DNA of 64,000 nt from Hericium rajendrae (Eukaryota > Basidiomycota > Agaricomycetes > Russulales > Hericiaceae): the NCBI GenBank assembly GCA_033439255.1, contig CM065888.1, positions 1,612,001 through 1,676,000 on the forward strand, given 5' to 3'. Both the position numbers and the translations under genes were made by a program. Shown here one piece after another: positions 34,099 through 43,516 of the stretch. Every line of letters begins with the position of its first letter. Position 1 is the stretch's first letter. Below the pieces are notes generated by a model. That model was not told where the DNA came from and searched no databases. It saw nothing but the letters and a program-made list of their open reading frames with translations.

Positions 34099-34478
34099 TA
34101 TTGAGATCGGGCAAACGCCCGCTCACCCAGAAGCACGCTAAGTGCAGTTCCTTCTTTATCTCATCTTGAAGATTAGATTACCGGGCCTGGAGCCCCAGCT
34201 TGATTACATACGGTACTATACAGTTACGATTCAGCCACTCGCGCCTGGATATATGCACGGGATACGTACTCGGCTATCCTCAGTGATTCTTCTCCGTCAC
34301 TGAGGTAAGCCGCTTCTATAATTCTTTGATTGACGGCAATGTACTTACGATACGACATACAGCTCTGACTGTTCGGTCTCGTACTAGGTACATTGATAAT
34401 GACAGTGATTCTTCTCCGTCACTGAGCTCTGACTGTTCGGTCTCGTACTAGATCTCTCCCCCTTGTATAACCTTAAGA
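34099..34478 (+). repeat. 5' LTR of the Copia element
   Basis: This 380 bp repeat is shared with the 3' end of the element. Inside it, the 24 bp word beginning CAGTGATTCTTCTC and the 25 bp word beginning CTCTGACTGTTCGG each occur twice. The ends (TATTG and TTAAGA) are not the usual TG and CA; they were set by the target duplication and the adjacent primer site. Confidence 0.85.
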
Positions 34479-34493
34479 GGTTATGGGCCCTGG
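34479..34493 (+). promoter_or_regulatory. Copia primer-binding site matching the tRNA-iMet anticodon arm
   Basis: GGTTATGGGCCCTGG begins at the base after the LTR. Its complement, CCAGGGCCCATAACC, contains the CAT anticodon in the context of initiator tRNA-Met. Drosophila copia and yeast Ty5 are known to prime from an internal, half-tRNA site of this kind. Fungal initiator tRNAs often have U where this site expects C, which a G-U pair would tolerate. Confidence 0.75.
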
Positions 34494-34787
34494 TGCCAAC
34501 TCGATGTCGCTCTCCACTTCCGCAATCAATCTCTACACGGTACCCAAGCTCACGGCAAATGGCTCGAACTGGGTGACGTATAAGACGCGCCTCGTGACAG
34601 TCATCGGCGCGAAGGGTTTGATGCGCCATCTGAGAGGCACCGCCAAGGAACCGGAGCAACCGCTTCCCCTGGATGACGAGGAGGAAGAGACTAAGCCTTC
34701 CGAAGTTACGGCCTATGAGGCCGCCATCGAGAAATGTGACGCATGGCTCCAGAAGGAGTTTACGGTGAAGCAACAAATCTTCTCGAC

Positions 34788-35640
34788 TAAGGCTCCAACT
34801 ATTTTGTTTATTTACTGTGTATAAATGGTTTTTACTATTTCTTTTTACTAATTATTTACAGGGTGCCTTGAAAACATAAAATATATAGTAAAGTAAAGGG
34901 TAAAGGGTATTGGTTATTAGTGCTAATAAGGTGCTAGGATGGTCAGAAACCAATACATGAGTCATCTATACTCTGTAATTTTAGTGTTTATATAGACTGG
35001 TTTAGTGTTTTTTGAGCATGTTTATTTTAAGGATGTGAAAAACACTCTAAAGAGCATTGATAGTTTGCATTGTAGGACACATCTAGCAGTAAGGTCAATC
35101 CAATGGATATTCTTGTGCTTGTTATCAATAGGAGCAAGATAGCTACAAGAGCTTCAATTCTAAAATGTAGCAAGATTCTCTAAGTCATTATACTCTTGCT
35201 AATTATAACATCTGATATTTTCTTACTGCTAGTATGTTTATGTTGTTTAATTCTATTTTTCATAGTCCACATATATCCTCAATATATAGACATTCTCAAT
35301 TTTTCATCTTCTGAGTTCTATATCTGCTATATTGATAGCTTGCTTAGTCATTAAAAAGAAAACAAGCAGTCTTCTCTGATACACAAAGCAGGAGAACTAC
35401 CAAGACTTTTTTATTATTGCTTGTTTTGCACATAATCCTTTTACTGTTTTGTATTATTCAGTATTTATTAAAACTTGATTTTCAATTTTTTAGTAATAAA
35501 TGAGCTCATCCTTGCAAAGGCTGAGATACACTTCTTCAACCATTTATACTGTTTATTTACTATCTATTTACTATCTACATACTATCTACCATTTTTTTTT
35601 AGAATTTTCAGTAAATGTAAATAAAATGGTTGGAGCCTTA
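34788..35640. mobile_element. hAT-like MITE, 853 bp, inside Copia gag
   Basis: The element has inverted ends TAAGGCTCCAAC (34788-34799 and 35629-35640) whose similarity continues inward for about 30 bp (ATTTTGTTTATTTA against ATTTTATTTACA). It is flanked by a perfect 8 bp duplication TTCTCGAC (34780-34787 and 35641-35648). An 8 bp target duplication is the mark of the hAT superfamily. The interior is AT-rich and has no transposase frame, so it is non-autonomous. It is younger than the Copia element that it split. Confidence 0.88.
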
Positions 35641-37079
35641 TTCTCGACGATCTCGGAGTCACTCCTTCTGCGTGTGCAAGACTTCCCGTGTGCGCACGAA
35701 GTATGGTCTGCCATCTGCAACGAGTATGAAGGCAAGACCGAAATGGTCAAGATCGACCTTTGCCGCCGCCTCCAGGAGACGTGATGCGCCCCTGGTAGCG
35801 ACGTTCGCGAACACTTCGATCAACTCCTGCAGATGAAGGAAGAACTAGCTGGAATGGGATCGAAGCTCGATGACACAGACTTCGCAGCTATTATTTTGTC
35901 ATCATTGCCTAGTGACTATGATCCCGTGCTATCAGCCATGCTCTCGGCTGCCTGCATCACCGGCATGACCATCCCTCCAATGACGATCATTTCACACATC
36001 ACCAAGGAGTTCGATCACCGTGCAATCAAATCTTGACTCAACAAGACCGACGCCGCACTTCTTACAGCATCCGATCCGAAGAAGTGGAACAGGAATGCAC
36101 GCGGTAATAAGAGGAACTCAGGTGATGCCAAATGCAGCAACTGCGGCCGCAAGAACCATGCATTTGCGGACTGCTGGCACAAAGGCGGTGGAAAGGAAGG
36201 GCAATGGCCAGATAGGAAACGGGACAACAGCAGTGGGAAGGGGTCCGAGGACAATGGTACAGCAAATGTGGCGGCCGCTCTCGAGACACATTTCGCATTC
36301 TCAGCACTTGCCACGTTAACCGATGACTCAGAGATGTCTAGATGCATCAATACCGGTGCTAGCCATCACTATTCCCCATTCAGGAGCGAATTCATCACCT
36401 TCCATCAGATCCCACCGAAGCCGATCATCACCGCTGACAAACGTGTCTTCCATGCCATCGGCGAGGGCGATGTCATCGTTTCACTCCCAAACGGCAAGAG
36501 CACGACCTGCGTTACTCTGAAAAATGTATTATACACCCGAGCATTGCATTCATGTTGATTTCTATCAGTCGCATTGATGCCTCGGGGTACTCAACAATGT
36601 TTCATGATGGCAAGTGCCTCATCCGTAGCCCCGCACATCTGGAAAAGGCGTTGATTCTACAGGGATCTACAGTAGCAATATTAATCTACAGTAGCTGAAA
36701 AAGGTTCCATAGATTGTGTAGCTCTTGGTGACAAGTGGGTCCCTATATTTGCTACCTGTAGCTGATCTGTAGCAGTCTGTAGCAGTCCATAGCAGTCTGT
36801 AGATGGCCAAATCTACTGTAGCTGCTCAAAGCTACAATATCTACAGTGCACCTACAATAGAGTCTATACCCCTTGGTAGCTTCCTTCCAGCTATAGTTAT
36901 ATATAGTTTGTTATCATCCATGATTATCTCGTATATCAGATCTCTGGCAGTATACCGCAAAAAGTACTATATTTCTGACTAATCACATCTTGTACACTAG
37001 TAGTACATCTTTCAGTCCATATTCTTCTGCACCTACAACACCCAATGCCTCGTCAAAATAGTTCCCATGCACTACAGGA

Positions 37080-38250
37080 GGCAACATAGGCATGTGGGGG
37101 TCAGCGGGGGGCATGCAGAAGTTGGCGGGTGTGTGCGGGAGGTGGCACGGGCGTGGGGCATCGGCGCGGACGCGCGGGAGTCAGCGCGGGCACGCGGGAG
37201 TCGGTACGGGCGCACTGGAGCTGGCACGGACATGCAGGCAGCGGCATGGGCGCGCAGGAGGTGGCGCGGATGCTGCGAGGCGGCACAGGTGTGTGCGAGG
37301 CGGCGCGGGCATGACGAGTCCGCACGGGTGCATGTGAGTCGGCGGGGGGCGGGAGGCGGCGTGGGCGTCCTGGAAGCGGCACGGGGGCGCAGGCACCGGT
37401 GCGGGGGCGCAGGCATCGGGCGGGCGGGCACAAGTCGGTGTGGGTGTGTGCGAGTCGGTGCGGGTGCACTGGAGGCGGCGCGGGCGTGCGGGCAGCGGCA
37501 TGGGCACGCAGGAGGCGGCGTGGGCATGAACGAGGCGGCATGGGCGCACAGGTGGCGGCGCAGGCACGGGCGAGGCGGCATGGACGCGCAGGAGTTCATG
37601 CACGCATGCAAGTCGGCATGAGGGCACGGGAGGCGCGGGGGCAGCTGGCAGTGGTGCGGACGTGCAGGCATCAGCGCGGGGCGCAGGCATCGGCGTGAGG
37701 ATGCAGAAATCAGCAGGGGAGCGTATGCGAGTCTGCGCGGGGGTGTTCGAGTCCGCGCAGGCGTCCGCGCGGGCATGCAGTAGCCGGCGCGGGTGCGCAG
37801 GCATTGGCACAGATGTGCTGGAGATGGTATAGACGTACTGAAGGCGGCATCAGCGCGCTGGACGCGACGCAGGAGCATGCAAGTCCGCGCGGGGGCACGG
37901 GAGGCAGCAGGGGTGCGCGGGAGGCGGTGCCAGCATGATCGAGTCGACTGGGGCGCGCGGGAGTTAGCACGGGCGCAAGAGAGTGTGGTGGCATCGGCGG
38001 GGTTGCGCGGGAGTCGGAAAGAGGCGCACAGGAGGCGGCAGGGACGCAGGGGAGGCGGCAGGGACGCAGGGGAGGCAGCAGGGACGCAGGGGAGGCAGCA
38101 GGGGCGTGCACGAGTCGGCGCTGGTGCACGGCAGGCGGCACGGATGCGAGCGAGTCGTGGAAGTGCGTGGGCAGCAGCACGGACGCGCGGGCAGTGACAT
38201 GGGCACGCAGGAGGCAGCATGGGTGCGCGGGACTCGATGGGGGCCATGCA
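37080..38250. repeat. GC-rich degenerate repeat block of element B
   Basis: The plus strand is a string of imperfect 20-35 bp units built from words such as GGCGCGGGCGTGC, AGGAGGCGGC and GGGAGTCGG. The minus strand stays open for 391 codons, but the predicted peptide is only Ala, Pro, Arg, Cys and His, so the open frame is best explained by the lack of A/T-rich stop codons. Confidence 0.75.
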
Positions 38251-38264
38251 AAGTGTACAAAAAT

Positions 38265-38298
38265 GAGAGTATCACTCGACAACATGAGCGATACTCTC
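38265..38298. other. Hairpin of element B
   Basis: Arms GAGAGTATCACTC and GAGCGATACTCTC pair over 13 bp with one mismatch and an 8-base loop. The same hairpin occurs in elements C and D at the same relative place. Confidence 0.85.
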
Positions 38299-38340
38299 TT
38301 GATTAGACAATGACGCTACAACAAAACTGTAAGTACTCAC
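38298..38340 (-). other. Intron-like module of element B (43 nt)
   Basis: On the minus strand, donor GTGAGTA, branch-like CTAATC and acceptor AAG span 43 nt, and the acceptor touches the hairpin arm. The same arrangement recurs in elements C and D. That it is spliced is inferred. Confidence 0.55.
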
Positions 38341-38488
38341 CTTTATTCCCAGCCCGAGAATATCAAAAAAGATTAGGAGATACTTACAATAAAATTTCCG
38401 GAGCGAGGAAGGGGTGGGTGAAAGGAAGATGACGTGGCAAACGAAGTCAAGTCGTGCGCAAAGTTGTTGCACATGGAGCCGCGCGGCC

Positions 38489-38530
38489 CGATTCGTTTGA
38501 GTGACCATATATGGTCATTCAAATGAATCG
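38489..38530. repeat. 42 bp near-perfect palindrome in element B
   Basis: The sequence is centred on ACCATATATGGT between 38509 and 38510 and has only two unpaired positions over two 21-base arms. GC-rich flanks (GCGCGGCCC on the left, GGGCCGCGC on the right) can extend the stem. It is absent from elements C and D. Confidence 0.85.
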
Positions 38531-38859
38531 GTGCGCAGTGGGCCGCGCACGCGCAAACATGCGCGTCGACTTCAGCAGAAAAAATCAGCGGGGGGCGCGT
38601 GGGAAGCATTTGGCTGCAGCCAAACGCTTCACACGCGCCCTGCAAATTTTTGTTTAAGTCGTCTTCAACCTCCAAGGTTTGTATTTTCCCTGTGTATTAC
38701 TCACTTCTGCTTTCCCTACAGCACATATAGGGCCTGCACATGCATGTAGGCCAGCAATTCTAATATAGTCGCTGCTGCACAACTATTATCAGCGCACTAC
38801 AGTGGAAAACAATAAAGGTAAGTACACAGCATTCATGTTCACATTCACGAAGGCTCATC

Positions 38860-39800
38860 TTTGCAGGATCAACATCCAGGGCTGACTTGTCGCCCCCCGT
38901 CAAAGCACACGACACCTCCGCCGTCGCACCGGCGCCTACGTCACAGCTGCCTGACGTGCACGCACAAAACGTGCATCCCGCACCTCGCACCTCCTCCCTC
39001 GCACCGTATACCGCATCCGCGAGCCCGTGTGATGCACTCACATCAGCCAGCAACCCCCCACCACCATTATCGCCCGCGCGCGAGCCAGAGCAACCACCCG
39101 CGACCAACAAACGTGAATCGTGGGAAGTCCGCAGCGTGAACACCCACGCCGCACCCCACATCGCCTCTCTCATCCCAACTGCCTCCCCCTATCCCGCACG
39201 ACTTGTGTACGCCGACGTACCCCGCCATCCCATCGTTTTTGACCGAACGCAAGCGCGATGGATGCCCCGCGGTCGCTGCACGCGAACCACACGACACGCG
39301 TAGCCAGAATGTGCAACGCGCATCCCCCACCACCTCTACCGCATCCCACACGCCCACCACGACCCCTCATGACTCGTGCAAGTCATCATATGCCCCAGCG
39401 CCATGGAGAACACACCGAAGGAAGGCTCTGGGCCGCGAGCGGATGAGGTGCGCACCGAGAGCGATATGCAAGATGGAGGCATGCACATGGTATGCACCAC
39501 GACCCCTCTCGCATCCCACACACGCACCATGACCCCGCGCGACTTGCGCAGGCCGCTTCAGAGCCCCGCGTGCCCGTACACTGTAGCAAACGAGCCTGCG
39601 GCACTGGCTGCAGCTCAGCCAGGTGACGCGCATGGCATGCGCGGTACGAACATGCACCCCGCACCTTCCAGCACCTCTCCCATGTCCCGCACACTCAACG
39701 CAACTGCATTCGACATCGCAACTCCCAGTGCCTCTCCCACGTCCCGCATCCTGCATGCTCCCCGCGACCGCACCTGCATCTCATCGTGACCGCGCCCGAT
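38860..39800. repeat. C/A-rich degenerate repeat block of element B
   Basis: Related units recur, with words such as CCGCATCCCACACG, CACCACGACCCCTC and GACTCGTGCAAG. Frames on both strands are long but low in complexity, so I do not call a gene. Confidence 0.6.
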
Positions 39801-41029
39801 GCCCCCGCCTTTGTACCCAACAACACAATCACCGGCATCCAGATTTGATGTCGTGCTGAGTGCTGAATGCACTGAGGCAGATGTGATTAGTTCACGTTCA
39901 CCGCGCGGACTGTCTGGTAACTGCTTGGCTTGGGTATGTGTAACTTAGTTGATGTTTTGTAATTAAAATACAGTACAGACAGTTCATATATACTTGAGTA
40001 TTGAAATTAAGGTGTGGTGCATGCTTATTTGGCAGCCAGATGACTTAGAATTTTATTTTCTTCATTTGTGATTGACAAGTGCTACAGAAGCTACTGTAGC
40101 TGTGGACCCATGTTTGTAGTATTGCTGTGTCACTGGATATCAAGGTTTGATGTATTGTAATTCACCGGTAGTCAAGGTTCGGCTACTGTAGCTATACTCC
40201 GGCTATCACCCAAGGGACCATTTTTCCAGATGCAGGACAACTCCTCGCACAAATACTGCACGTGAACAATTTATACAAGTTCACAAGCTCCGCCGATGCC
40301 CATGCGGCACAAGCCCCGGTGTCCATAGAGTCCACTGGGACCAATAGCACCAACCTCACGCTGTCCGCAGCCAATCTTCACCAGCGCCTTGGACACATGT
40401 CCATCGACGCCGCAAAGGCCTTGATCCAGAAGGAATCAATCTCTGGACTTGATCTCGATGCTCTCGCAGGCGAGATGGATCTCTGCAGAGCGTGCGTACA
40501 AGCCAAAATCACACGCGTTCCCTTCCCAAAGGAGCGATCTCGGCCCCGCGTGACCCAGTATGGAGAACTGGTGTCATCCGACCTGTTTGGCCCCGCGCAC
40601 ATAGCGTCACTAGCCGGACACAAATATGCAATCATCTGAGAAAAGAGATTTTTATATAGCAGCAAGTCCTTTTATGGGCCCTATTAGTGAGCTATGAAGG
40701 CTATGAAGTTGAACTATTCAGCTATATGGAGCTATGGGGCCTGTGATAGCCTTCATAGCATGAAGTGTTGAATACATAGGATGTCATAGCCTCTATAGCT
40801 AGGAGTGTCATATACATAGGACTATGATACTTACCAAGGGAAACTATGACTACTATGGCTACTATAGTCCTCATGATAAGCCACCTAGATAATTGAGACA
40901 TTTAAGTCAAAATTTTATTATATCTAAGGCTAGACTACAATAGACAAGGAAACTACGAAACATAACACTATCTAACTAGTAAATATAGGTCCAGGGAGAC
41001 CTCTGCTTGTGCACATGGACAGGCCCGGT

Positions 41030-42240
41030 CATGTTGTACATGGGCAGCATGGCGCGGTGGCGTGCGCAGCTGCGCGGCCGTGCGCGGTATCACGCGGCCA
41101 TGCGCGGCGTGAGGCGGTTATTGAGGGCCATGGTGCCGTGCGCGACATGACATGGTCGCGCCGAGCCATATGCGGGATGGAGCATGGCATTTGGGACATC
41201 CGCAAGGCAAGGTGGGCATGCGGATCGTGCGTGGTCGTACGCCGGGTGAAATGGAGGTATGGGGCCTGTGCGTGGCACCGTGCGTGAGTTGGCGCGTGTG
41301 CGCGGGGCGAGGCGATCTTGCGCGGGATGGGGCGGGGTGCACGAGTCGTGCGTGGCTGCGCGTAAGCTGGCGGGGTTGTGCGCAGGGCGAGGCAGTCGTG
41401 TGGGAGTGGGCTGCAGAACCGTGAGCTGGCATGGCCGTACGCTGTCGTGCTTGGCCCCGCACAGGGCAGGGCGGGGTGCGCGGATCGTGCTTGGCCGCGC
41501 GCGAGCTGGCATGGCCGTGCCACGCTTGCAGACCCGAGTGGTCATGCACTAGCATGCGGGAGCTGGCACGGGCATGCCCGCGCCATTCAGACATGCGAGG
41601 GTGTGCTTGCGCAGTCGGAGCCTCGGCCCTCCCGCGCGCCGTTGCGCGGGCAGGCGCGCGCTCGCGGAGTCGGGCGTGGTCGTGCATGCAGGTGCATCCA
41701 CAGGCCGGAGAGACCGTCCGCAACGTGCGTGCACAGCTGACACCTCGTACGGGCTTGCGACCATGCGTGACCGTGCACGCGCTGGCAAGGTCATCCACAG
41801 GTATGCGTGGCCGTGTGCGCACAGCCACGCATTGTGTTCGCGAGCGAGTTGTCGACGGCAAGGAGATGATGGTGCACGGGGCTGGTGACGTGGTGGACCC
41901 GCACGGACCTGTTGAGGTCGTGCGGGGGTCGTTGAGGGGATGCGAGGGCACAGGAGGCCGGGCGAATGACGTGTCGCGGCTCGTTGCCATGGCAACGAGA
42001 CACGATGACACGGATGCGGACGCCGTCGGCGGCGGATGGTGTGACTGGAGGCTCGCGGGCATGAGCGAGGGCGTGGGGGGTCGAAGGGCGAGTGGTCGAG
42101 GTTGCGGGCACGCGGCTGGGTCCGTGCAGTTGTTCGTGACGCGCAGAGGGTTGGGGCTGGAGGCGGCGTGTTCGAGAAGAGCACGGGGCGCTGGCGACAT
42201 GGCAGAGAGATGGCGATGCCGGAGGGGAGGTCGGGTGCAT
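41030..42240. repeat. GC-rich degenerate repeat block of element C
   Basis: Imperfect units contain words such as CATGGTCGCG, GTGCGCGGGGCGAGGC and GAGCTGGCATGGCCGT. A 360-codon frame on the minus strand (42200-41118) is low in complexity. The block sits just beyond the hairpin, as in B and D, although the primary sequence is not shared. Confidence 0.7.
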
Positions 42241-42257
42241 CGCGGACGTCGAAGAAC

Positions 42258-42289
42258 GAGAGTATCGCTCGAGAACGAGCGATACTCTC
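42258..42289. other. Hairpin of element C
   Basis: Perfect 14 bp arms GAGAGTATCGCTCG and CGAGCGATACTCTC enclose a 4-base loop (AGAA). Confidence 0.9.
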
Positions 42290-42332
42290 TTTATTAGTAT
42301 GAACAACAAGGATACAGAGTGGTTTTACTTAC
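42289..42332 (-). other. Intron-like module of element C (44 nt)
   Basis: On the minus strand, donor GTAAGTA, branch-like ACTAATA and acceptor AAAG span 44 nt; the acceptor overlaps the end of the hairpin arm. It matches the modules in B and D in size and order. Confidence 0.6.
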
Positions 42333-42735
42333 CTTGTATCCCTCTACACCCCTTCGAGACCCTCCCGTGTGTGATCCAATGGGTTGAAGAGAAGACAAGC
42401 GATGGAGGAACGAGGAGAGGGGAGAGTGGTGGTAAGGATGGTATGAGAAGTCGAACTTCGACGCGCCTTCGGTGCTGCAGCTACCGAACGCGCGCGAGTT
42501 CGAACGTTTCGAGCCTAGTAAATCAAATAAAATGCTTTAAATTCTGAAAAAAAGACGACAGCCATAAATCATCTTTTACATCGAATTATATGAGGTGAGT
42601 ATCTAAGTAAGCTACTATAAGCTACTGGGCAACGAACAGAACTTAGAGAAATCTGGCACTTAGCCTCTGACGCTAGTGCTCGGCACCGCGCGGCCCGGTC
42701 TCGGCAGCCACATTTGACACTCCGCTCGCCACGTC

Positions 42736-42742
42736 TATATAA
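42736..42742 (+). promoter_or_regulatory. TATA box in element C
   Basis: TATATAA is followed by a CT-rich stretch (CTTTCTCTCTCTCTTCC) and, about 95 bp on, a donor-like GGTAAGTTG. Element D has the same layout, which suggests a plus-strand transcription start in both. Confidence 0.55.
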
Positions 42743-42890
42743 GGCATGCGCGACTCGCTTTCTCTCTCTCTTCCCTACCACCACCATCTCCCGTCTTTCG
42801 ACCTTCTCTCTTTACTTTCATCTTCTTATGTTTGGTAAGTTGCTATGTTGTTTTCTTATCTACTAACCCTAGTGTTCTTTCTAGACTTTA

Positions 42891-43000
42891 TATTTTCGCT
42901 TTTTCTTTTCTTAGGTATATCTTATGTTCTCTTATATATATCTCTCTCTTTTGTCTTGCACTAATCTGTTATTTCTGTATAGATCATATTTTCGCTTTTT
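42891..43000 (+). repeat. Paired TATTTTCGCTTTTT motifs in element C
   Basis: The 14-mer TATTTTCGCTTTTT occurs at 42891-42904 and 42987-43000, each beside intron-like signals (CTTAGGTAT and GAGGTAAGTC). Element D has the pair at the matching place. Confidence 0.7.
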
Positions 43001-43516
43001 CTTACCTTTGAGGTAAGTCTTATCTTATCTTATGTTTTATCTTATTGTATGTTTTATCTTATTGTATGTTTTATCTTATCTAGCTTAAGTTGGTATTTAT
43101 TGTAGTATATTTTAGTTTTGTAGTAATGTGTTGCAATAAAAGATTGTTTATAATATAATGCTTTCATATTTTCAATGTTTTGAGTGTTTCAAATATAATA
43201 AGACAGATCTATAATATATTTATACTTTTTGATATATTTATAGTACTTGTAAGTGACATATTTGGCAGAGATGATATAGGATAGATAGAAGTTTGAATAA
43301 CTGGATATAATATGATAATGAGAATATATTACATAGCTAACATAGCTCTTATAGCTATTTTATGCTATGATAGCTATAGTAGCTATAATAGCTTACACTC
43401 TATGCTATGATAGCTATAATAGCTATCATAGCTACTGCCTTATACTATGGTAGCTATGTAGCCCTATGTAAAATAACTTGCTGCTATAGAATGGCTATGA
43501 AGAAAAGGGGACTGCT

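Larger units (their letters stand above)
36636..40232. mobile_element. CATC-terminus DNA element B, 3.6 kb, non-autonomous
   Basis: Inverted ends CATCTGGAAAA (36636) and TTTTTCCAGATG (ending 40232) are flanked by a 2 bp duplication CA (36634-36635 and 40233-40234). The outer 150-250 bp carry repeated words such as CTACAGTAGC and CTGTAGCAGTC. The interior holds a GC-rich degenerate repeat block (37080-38250), a hairpin module (38265-38340), a 42 bp palindrome (38489-38530) and a C/A-rich repeat block (38860-39800). There is no transposase-like frame. Subterminal repeats are typical of the EnSpm/CACTA (CMC) group, but the ends are not CACTA, so the superfamily is unresolved. Confidence 0.8.

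Noticed and set aside
37072-38247. 391-codon minus-strand frame in element B, with similar frames in C and D
   Set aside because: The peptide is low complexity (Ala, Pro, Arg, Cys, His) and not conserved between the elements; long frames follow from the lack of A/T-rich stops in GC-rich repeats.
42258-42289. Hairpin read as a transcription terminator
   Set aside because: Rho-independent terminators are bacterial; there is no T-run on the relevant strand, and the same structure sits at an intron-like acceptor in three elements.
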